Source: Actinomycetes bacterium
GTDB lineage: Bacteria > Actinomycetota > Acidimicrobiia > Acidimicrobiales > Aldehydirespiratoraceae
Direction of reading: 5' to 3'
Assembly (NCBI GenBank): GCA_024276495.1
Contig: JAJRXC010000063.1
Span: 50,048-114,047 of the forward strand
Length of the DNA: 64,000 nt
Positions 58,748 to 64,000 of the stretch are shown piece by piece. The notes under the pieces were generated by a model. The model made no database searches and was not told the DNA's origin. It saw nothing but the letters and a program-made list of their open reading frames with translations. Position 1 is the stretch's first letter; every line of letters starts with the position of its first letter. The translations under genes were made by a program, and so were the position numbers.

Positions 58748-59799
58748 ACGGCGGCTTCGACTACGGCAACGCGCGGGTTCGGGCGATGCGATCGCGGATG
58801 ATCTCCCGGGACGTCTACCGGGAGCTGGTGACCGCGACCACGATCGAACGGATCCTCGGCGTGCTCGGGGACACCGACTATGCGCCGGACGTGGAGACCG
58901 CGATCACCCGGTACCGCGGCCCCGAGCGGTACGACCGCGCCCTGAGCGCCCACCTCGCCGGGACGCTCCGCTCCGTGCAGGGCTTCTACGACGGCCCACC
59001 CCGCCGCGACGTCGAACTCCTGCTGCTGCACCACGACCTCGACAACCTCGTGACGATCGTGCGGGGCCAGGCGGCGCTCCCCGGCTCGGCGGAGACCGCG
59101 TCCCTGCTGGTGCCCGCCGGGAGTCTCGATCACGCCGCCCTCGAGGAACTGGCCCGGCAACCGGGCCTTCGCGAGACCGTCGAGCTCATGGTCGCCTGGG
59201 GCGTACCGTCTCGGGACACAGCGCGAAACGTGCTCCACGTCTGGCCGCAGTACGACAGGACGGGGAACATCGCGGTGCTCGAGACGGCGCTCGCCGCCGC
59301 CTACGCCGCTCATCTCGCCGAATCGATCGACCCTCGAGGGGGTCATCTCTCGGTGATGCTCGCCTCGTGGATCGACACCATCAACATCCTCACCTCGCTC
59401 CGGCTCCGCGCGTCCCGGCTCGACGGCGAGCCGGTGCCCGCCGTCGAGCCGCTTCCGGGGGGTCGCATCGGCGCCGGGGCCATCTCGGCCGCCATCACGG
59501 CAACCGCCGCCGACGCCGCGGCCACGCTCGGGGCGCTCGCTCCCATCCCGGGTTGGGACGCGGCGCTCGATGCGTGGGCGGAACACGAACGCATCGACGT
59601 CCTCTCCGACGACCTGGCGGCTGCACGGACCCGATGGGCGGTGAGCCTCTTCCACCGGGGCGATCCGCTCGGCATCGACGTCCCGCTGGCGTTCATCGCG
59701 GCCAAGGAGAACGAGGTGCGCAACCTGCGTCTCGTGGGCCAGGGATGCATCCACGGCGTCGCACCACCCGACATCGAGGCCCGGCTGGTGGTCCCATGA
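58744..59799 (+). CDS. ntpC: V/A-type ATPase subunit C (d)
   Basis: A 351-residue helical protein that sockets the central rotor on the K ring. It shows the repeated three-helix pattern and the family segments YGNARVRAMRSRMISRDVYREL and LLLHHDLDNLVTIVRG. The last residues before the stop read IEARLVVP. The GTG start overlaps the subunit E stop, and the stop overlaps the ATG of subunit F. Confidence 0.9.
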   Translation: MNGGFDYGNARVRAMRSRMISRDVYRELVTATTIERILGVLGDTDYAPDVETAITRYRGPERYDRALSAHLAGTLRSVQGFYDGPPRRDVELLLLHHDLDNLVTIVRGQAALPGSAETASLLVPAGSLDHAALEELARQPGLRETVELMVAWGVPSRDTARNVLHVWPQYDRTGNIAVLETALAAAYAAHLAESIDPRGGHLSVMLASWIDTINILTSLRLRASRLDGEPVPAVEPLPGGRIGAGAISAAITATAADAAATLGALAPIPGWDAALDAWAEHERIDVLSDDLAAARTRWAVSLFHRGDPLGIDVPLAFIAAKENEVRNLRLVGQGCIHGVAPPDIEARLVVP

Positions 59800-60143
59800 C
59801 CCGCGCGGCCGCCCGTCTCGTGATCGTGACACCCCCGGAACTCGCACCCGGTTTCCGGCTCGCCGGCGTCTCGGTGGTGACCGCGCACGATCCCGACGAG
59901 GCGCTCGGCGCCGTCGAACGCCTCGTTGCCGAGGAGAAGGGGGTCGTCTCGGTCTACGCGCCGTTCCTCGAGGCCTTTGCTCCCGACCTTCGCGAGCGCC
60001 TCGAGCGATCCGTGACGCCGGTGGTCGTCGCGTTCCCCGCGGGGGTCGCAGCAGCGAGCCCCGAGGAGCGGCGGGCGCGCATCCTCGGGCTGCTCCAGCA
60101 GGCCGTCGGATATCAGGTGACGTTCGGGGAGAGGGAACCATGA
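59796..60143 (+). CDS. ntpF: V/A-type ATPase subunit F
   Basis: A 115-residue protein with the alpha/beta fold of subunit F (RLVIVTPPELAPGFRLAGVSV...). DPDEALGAVERL is the conserved region, followed by VVVAFP and a C-terminal helix. It sits on the rotor with D. The ATG overlaps the subunit C stop; its own stop overlaps the subunit A ATG. Confidence 0.9.
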   Translation: MTRAAARLVIVTPPELAPGFRLAGVSVVTAHDPDEALGAVERLVAEEKGVVSVYAPFLEAFAPDLRERLERSVTPVVVAFPAGVAAASPEERRARILGLLQQAVGYQVTFGEREP

Positions 60144-61891
60144 CGATCTCCGACCACGGCGAGGGACGGGTCGTGCGGGTCGCCGGTCCGGTGGTCACGG
60201 CCACCGGCCTCGAACGCGCACGGCTCTACAACGTCGTTCGCGTGGGCGAACACGGTCTGGTCGGCGAGATCATCCGTCTCGAGCAGCACCGCGCCGTGGT
60301 CCAGGTCTACGAGGACACCATCGGCCTACGTGTCGGCGATCCGGTGGTCGACACCGGATCGGCGCTGTCCGTCGAGCTCGGACCCGGCCTCCTCGGCAGC
60401 ATCTTCGACGGCGTCCAGTCGCTCCTCACCCACGGCCCCGGCGGTGCCCCGGCGCCGTTCCTCGAACGGGGCGTCACCCGACGGGCCCTCGATGCGCGAC
60501 GGCACCGGCGCGTCCACCACTCAGTGGAGGTGGGCGACCACGTCGAACCCGGCGACGAGGTGGCGACCACCCCCGAGACCGCGACGCTCACGCACAGGAT
60601 CCTGGTCCCCGACGGGGTCTCCGGGGAGGTCACCGCGCTCGGATCGACGGACGCGACCATCGACGACCCGGTGGTCTGGATCGATGGGGAGGCGCTGGGG
60701 ATGCGCACACGCTGGCCGGTCCGCACACCGCGCCCCGTCGCCACCCGGCTCGATCCGACGGTTCCGCTCGTGACCGGCCAGCGGGTCGTCGACTCGTTCT
60801 TCCCCGTGGCCCGGGGCGGCACGGCGACCATCCCCGGTGGGTTCGGTACCGGCAAGACCGTCCTCGAACAGGCCTTCGCACGGTGGGCGGACGCCGACGT
60901 GGTCGTCTACGTGGCCTGCGGCGAACGCGGGAACGAGATGGCGGAACTGCTCGAGGAGTTCCCGAAGCTCCCCGATCCCCGAGGTGGAGGGACGCTGATG
61001 GACCGCACGATCGTGGTGGTCAACACGTCGAACATGCCCGTCGCGGCACGCGAGGCCGGTATCTACACGGGTATCACGATCGCCGAGTACTACCGGGATC
61101 AGGGGTACGACGTTGCGCTGCTCGCCGACAGCACCAGCCGGTGGGCCGAGGCGCTGCGCGAGGTGTCGAGCCGCCTCGAGGAGCTCCCGGGTGAGGAGGG
61201 GTACCCGGCGTACCTCCCCGCCCGTCTCGCCGAGTTCTACGAGCGAGCGGGCGCCGTCCGCACGCTCGGGCGGGCCGAGCGCACAGGATCCGTGACGGTG
61301 GTCGCCGCGGTGTCGCCCCCCGGTGGGGACCTCTCCGAGCCCGTCACCCAGCAGAGCCTGCGGCTCGCCGGCACCTTCTGGGCGCTCGATGTGACGTTGG
61401 CCCAGCGCCGGCACTTCCCGGCGATCCACTGGAGTCGCAGCTACTCGTTGTACGACCTCGGGCCCTGGTTCGGCTCCCGCACCGTCGACGATTGGGACGC
61501 ACAGCGACGATGGGCCATCGAGCTCCTCGCCGAGGAGGAACGGCTCGGCAACCTCGTGCAGCTCCTCGGCCTCGACGTGCTCGCCCCGGCGGAGCGTGTG
61601 GTGTTCCAGACCGGCAGGATCCTGCGTGAGGACTTCCTTCAGCAGTCGGCGTTCGACGAGGTCGATGCCTTCTGCACGCTCGACAAGCAGTACTGGATGC
61701 TGCACGTCATCCGACACCTCCACGAGCGCCTCATCGCCACGGTCACGGACGAGATCGCCGTCGAGCACATGGCGCGGCTCGAGGTCCTCACCGACGTGGC
61801 CAGGATGCGGTCCTGGCTACCCGAGGAGGCGGAGGACCGGGCGAGGGAGCTCGTGGCACGGATCGACGCCGAGGTCGGAGGCGCACCGTGA
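60140..61891 (+). CDS. ntpA: V/A-type ATPase catalytic subunit A
   Basis: A 583-residue catalytic subunit. The Walker A is GGFGTGKT near residue 233, and the catalytic Glu lies in [30 protein letters not shown] and [12 protein letters not shown] are highly conserved. The non-homologous bulge of A subunits is present before the P-loop. The length is typical. The ATG overlaps the subunit F stop, and the stop overlaps the GTG of subunit B. Confidence 0.96.
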   Translation: MTISDHGEGRVVRVAGPVVTATGLERARLYNVVRVGEHGLVGEIIRLEQHRAVVQVYEDTIGLRVGDPVVDTGSALSVELGPGLLGSIFDGVQSLLTHGPGGAPAPFLERGVTRRALDARRHRRVHHSVEVGDHVEPGDEVATTPETATLTHRILVPDGVSGEVTALGSTDATIDDPVVWIDGEALGMRTRWPVRTPRPVATRLDPTVPLVTGQRVVDSFFPVARGGTATIPGGFGTGKTVLEQAFARWADADVVVYVACGERGNEMAELLEEFPKLPDPRGGGTLMDRTIVVVNTSNMPVAAREAGIYTGITIAEYYRDQGYDVALLADSTSRWAEALREVSSRLEELPGEEGYPAYLPARLAEFYERAGAVRTLGRAERTGSVTVVAAVSPPGGDLSEPVTQQSLRLAGTFWALDVTLAQRRHFPAIHWSRSYSLYDLGPWFGSRTVDDWDAQRRWAIELLAEEERLGNLVQLLGLDVLAPAERVVFQTGRILREDFLQQSAFDEVDAFCTLDKQYWMLHVIRHLHERLIATVTDEIAVEHMARLEVLTDVARMRSWLPEEAEDRARELVARIDAEVGGAP

Positions 61892-63276
61892 GACACCCAC
61901 CCCTGTACGTCGTGGAGCTGCCCACCGTGAGCGGGCTCGCTGGGCCCTTGCTCTTCGTGGATCGGGCCACCGGGGCGGCCGTCGGTGAGGTGGTCGAGGT
62001 CGTCGCTCCCGACGGGACGCTCCGCCCGGGTCAGGTGCTCGAGATCGACGGTGAGCGCGCCGTGATCGAGGTGTTCACCGGAACCCGCGGCCTCGATCTG
62101 GCCTCCACCGTGGTGCGGCTCAGCGGCGAGCCGGCGCGCCTCGGCGTCGGGACCGGCCTTCTCGGGCGCATCCTCGACGGGTCCGGAAGGCCCGTCGACG
62201 GTGGGCCGCCCCCGATGCCCGAAACGTTCGCCGACGTGCACGGCGCCCCGATCAACCCTGCAGCCCGTCTCCACCCGACCGAGTTCATCGAGACCGGCGT
62301 CTCGGCGATCGACGGGTTGAACACCCTCCTGCGCGGTCAGAAGCTCCCCATCTTCTCGGGGTTCGGGCTCCCCTCGGACGAACTGGCAGCCAGGATCGCG
62401 ATCGACGCCCGGGTTCCGGGTGAGGACGAGGGGTTCGCCGTCGTGTTCGCCGCGATGGGCATCACCCACCGGCAGGCCGCGTTCTACCGCAGGGTCTTCT
62501 CCGAGAGCGGGCGGATGCACCGCACGACCGTCTTCCTCAACCTCGCGGACGACGCCGGCATCGAACGTCTCCTGACGCCGAGGCTCGCGTTGACCGCCGC
62601 CGAACACCTCGCGTTCGAGCGGGACCTACACGTTCTCGTGATCCTCACGGACATGACCAACTACTGCGAGGCGCTTCGTGAGGTCGCCACGGCCCGTGAG
62701 GAGGTCCCGGGACGCCGCGGCTACCCGGGCTACATGTACACCGACCTGGCGTCGGTGTACGAGCGTGCCGGCCGTCTCACCGGCAAGGTCGGCTCCCTCA
62801 CCCAGCTCGTCATCGTCTCGATGCCCGACGACGACATCACGCACCCGATCCCCGACCTCTCCGGGTACATCACCGAAGGGCAGATCGTCCTGTCCCGGGA
62901 CCTGCACCGCAGGGGCATCGATCCACCCATCGACGTCCTGCCGAGCCTGAGCCGGCTCATGAACGCCGGCATCGGGAAGGGCCGGACCAGGGACGACCAC
63001 CGGCAGGTCGCCGACCAGCTCTACGCCGCGTACGCACGGGGCCGCGACCTCCGCCGGATGGTCGCGATCATCGGCGAGGCAGGGCTCGGCGAGATCGACC
63101 GGAGCTACCTCGCGTTCGCCGACCTCTTCGAGCAGCGCTTCGTGTCGCACTCCACCCGACGGAGCATCGACGAGACCCTCGACACGGCGTGGGGGCTCTT
63201 CGATCTCCTCCCGGCGGCCGAGCTCAAGAAGCTGTCACCCGATCTCGTCGCGGTGCGTGGGGCGGCAGATCGATGA
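61888..63276 (+). CDS. ntpB: V/A-type ATPase non-catalytic subunit B
   Basis: A 462-residue subunit without a P-loop: the corresponding region reads [22 protein letters not shown]. Other family segments are [19 protein letters not shown] ([14 protein letters not shown]), [43 protein letters not shown] and [19 protein letters not shown]. It is the last gene of the operon. The usual D gene is not found downstream because it leads the operon. Confidence 0.96.
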   Translation: MRHPPLYVVELPTVSGLAGPLLFVDRATGAAVGEVVEVVAPDGTLRPGQVLEIDGERAVIEVFTGTRGLDLASTVVRLSGEPARLGVGTGLLGRILDGSGRPVDGGPPPMPETFADVHGAPINPAARLHPTEFIETGVSAIDGLNTLLRGQKLPIFSGFGLPSDELAARIAIDARVPGEDEGFAVVFAAMGITHRQAAFYRRVFSESGRMHRTTVFLNLADDAGIERLLTPRLALTAAEHLAFERDLHVLVILTDMTNYCEALREVATAREEVPGRRGYPGYMYTDLASVYERAGRLTGKVGSLTQLVIVSMPDDDITHPIPDLSGYITEGQIVLSRDLHRRGIDPPIDVLPSLSRLMNAGIGKGRTRDDHRQVADQLYAAYARGRDLRRMVAIIGEAGLGEIDRSYLAFADLFEQRFVSHSTRRSIDETLDTAWGLFDLLPAAELKKLSPDLVAVRGAADR

Positions 63277-63296
63277 CGGCGTCCCGCCGGCGACGT

Positions 63297-63319
63297 GTCC
63301 CGATCGGCGGTCGGGGGAC
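63297..63319. terminator. Candidate bidirectional terminator after ntpB
   Basis: GTCCCGA pairs with TCGG(G)GGAC, with one bulged base, 21 bases after the ntpB stop and just before the end of the convergent DUF805 gene. Confidence 0.35.
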
Positions 63320-63327
63320 CGTCGGTG

Positions 63328-63699
63328 TCAGCTCGCGGCGGCGATCCCCGACCTGAGCGGGTCGGGCCCGTACTCGTTCGAACCGACGTCCCCTTCGAGG
63401 AACCCCGTCTCGATCAACGCCCAGATCGATCCGATGACGGGCACGAGGCCGATCAGCACCCACCACCCGGACTTGCCGCGGTCGTGCCACCGCTTGACCG
63501 ACACGGCGAGGCCGATGTAGATCGTCATGAGGTTGGCGACGGCGATGAACCCCCAGATGAACACGTTGTTCGCGGCGAACCCGAGCGCTACGGAGGCGAA
63601 GGCGATCGCGTACACGAGGACCGCTCCCGCCCAGAACTTGGCCCTGTTGATCCGCCCCGCGAAACCGAATAGCAGATCTCCCCAGTCGATGTCGTCCAC
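63328..63699 (-). CDS. DUF805 membrane protein
   Basis: A 123-residue protein with the DUF805 pattern: LLFGFAGRINRAKFWAGAVL before the first helix, AVSVKRWHDRGKSGWWVLIGLVPVIGSIWALIETGFLEGD near the end, and about four membrane helices. The GTG at 63699 has AAAGGAGC 6-9 bases upstream on the minus strand; farther starts lack such a site. Function is unknown. It is convergent with the V-ATPase operon and read in the same direction as the partial gene at the window end. Confidence 0.85.
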   Translation of the reverse strand: MDDIDWGDLLFGFAGRINRAKFWAGAVLVYAIAFASVALGFAANNVFIWGFIAVANLMTIYIGLAVSVKRWHDRGKSGWWVLIGLVPVIGSIWALIETGFLEGDVGSNEYGPDPLRSGIAAAS

Positions 63700-63777
63700 A
63701 CCCGCTCCTTTTGACGTACAGCTCACAGTATCTCACCATCGGCGGAGATGACCACCTGCAATCTCAGGATCTCCCGA

Positions 63778-64000
63778 TCACCGACGCGGCAGGCGATCGG
63801 CCCGGGGTCGGCGAGGCATCTCGTACGCGTCTCGGAGGGCGTAGACGTGCTCCTGCCAGACGCGCTCGAAACGTTCGGCGTCGTGAGCCGGCGTCCTGAT
63901 CATCGCGATGCACGACTCCCCTTGCCCGGGCGTGGTGCCCGCCTTCCCCCGGAGCCGGACCGCGAACTCGGAGAGGTCCCGCACGGCGACATCGAAGATC
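63778..64000 (-). CDS. C-terminal fragment of an unrecognised protein, truncated by the window edge
   Basis: The frame is open from the right edge (reading ...IFDVAVRDLSEFAVRLRGKAG) to a stop at 63778, so the gene starts outside the window or at a GTG near 63984. The visible 74 residues are charged, with one Cys and helical segments (DAERFERVWQEHVYALRDAYEMP), and a basic end. I do not recognise a family. If the GTG at 63984 is the start, it would be a 68-residue protein, but no ribosome-binding site supports it. Confidence 0.5.
   Translation of the reverse strand, partial: IFDVAVRDLSEFAVRLRGKAGTTPGQGESCIAMIRTPAHDAERFERVWQEHVYALRDAYEMPRRPRADRLPRR

Noticed and set aside
56107..60204. Minus-strand open frame of about 1,365 codons across the V-ATPase operon
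   Set aside because: It crosses five well-supported plus-strand genes and has low-complexity composition; it is a compositional artefact.
1..64000. tRNA or rRNA genes
   Set aside because: Reading both strands I found no convincing T-arm consensus with matching acceptor stem and no conserved rRNA blocks. A covariance search could still find one that I missed.
1..64000. Insertion sequences or prophage genes
   Set aside because: No transposase, integrase or phage structural protein was recognised; the only candidate relic is the structured segment at 35318-35515, which has no coding evidence.

Overview
The window looks like a chromosomal segment of a high-GC Actinomycetota bacterium. The evidence is a DivIVA-domain protein, LytR-CpsA-Psr, VanW-type and cutinase-type envelope proteins, a 1,600-residue NAD-glutamate dehydrogenase, a phenylacetyl-CoA epoxidase operon, Thr-rich exported linkers, and many genes whose only promoter signal is a TANNNT -10 hexamer 6-7 bases before the start codon (leaderless transcription). 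An order in or near class Acidimicrobiia is my best guess, but this is inference. Genes are dense, with many ATGA/GTGA start-stop overlaps. I found no rRNA, tRNA, CRISPR array, intact insertion sequence or gene-free gap over 300 bases.

Layout. 1-5609: lipoprotein, peptidoglycan-binding adaptor and MacB-type ABC exporter, then an SDR oxidoreductase and a flippase-like membrane protein. 5616-9130: YIP1-like protein, haloalkane dehalogenase, two very small proteins, DoxX, DivIVA. 9135-13355: paaABCDE plus a TetR gene, read leftward from a promoter carrying a perfect AACGAACGTTCGTT palindrome. 13372-24442: NAD-glutamate dehydrogenase, Bax-inhibitor-like protein, two hydrolases, a GrdB-family selenoprotein gene, and a UvrD-like helicase. 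24448-35317: a 1,550-residue pyruvate:ferredoxin oxidoreductase, a class V aminotransferase-fold protein, a VanW protein, an acyltransferase and a tryptophanase with its terminator. 35516-44969: cutinase, an exported poly-aspartate protein behind four 11-bp-spaced direct repeats, a lipoprotein, a RecB-like nuclease, LCP, LemA and DUF2207 proteins. 44953-54932: sulfotransferase and nitrilase pair, orphan antitoxin-like gene, methyltransferases, an arsR/arsM divergent pair with two operators, hydrolases, an acyl-CoA-ligase-like protein with degraded ATP motifs, and a small-molecule kinase. 55052-63276: a complete nine-gene V/A-type ATPase operon in the order D-G/H-I-K-E-C-F-A-B. The window ends with a DUF805 protein and a partial gene.

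The most striking element is at 20888-21871. One reading frame is interrupted only by a TGA at 21587-21589; the codons after it continue the same protein with a Sec-Pro-Val-Cys motif. A 7-bp hairpin whose GGUCG loop lies 18-22 bases after the UGA matches the geometry of a bacterial SECIS element. This predicts selenocysteine coding in the host.

Together the genes suggest an aerobe or facultative organism that uses aromatic compounds and amino acids (paa, glutamate dehydrogenase, tryptophanase) and also carries oxygen-sensitive or anaerobe-associated systems (pyruvate:ferredoxin oxidoreductase, a GrdB-type selenoprotein, V/A-ATPase).
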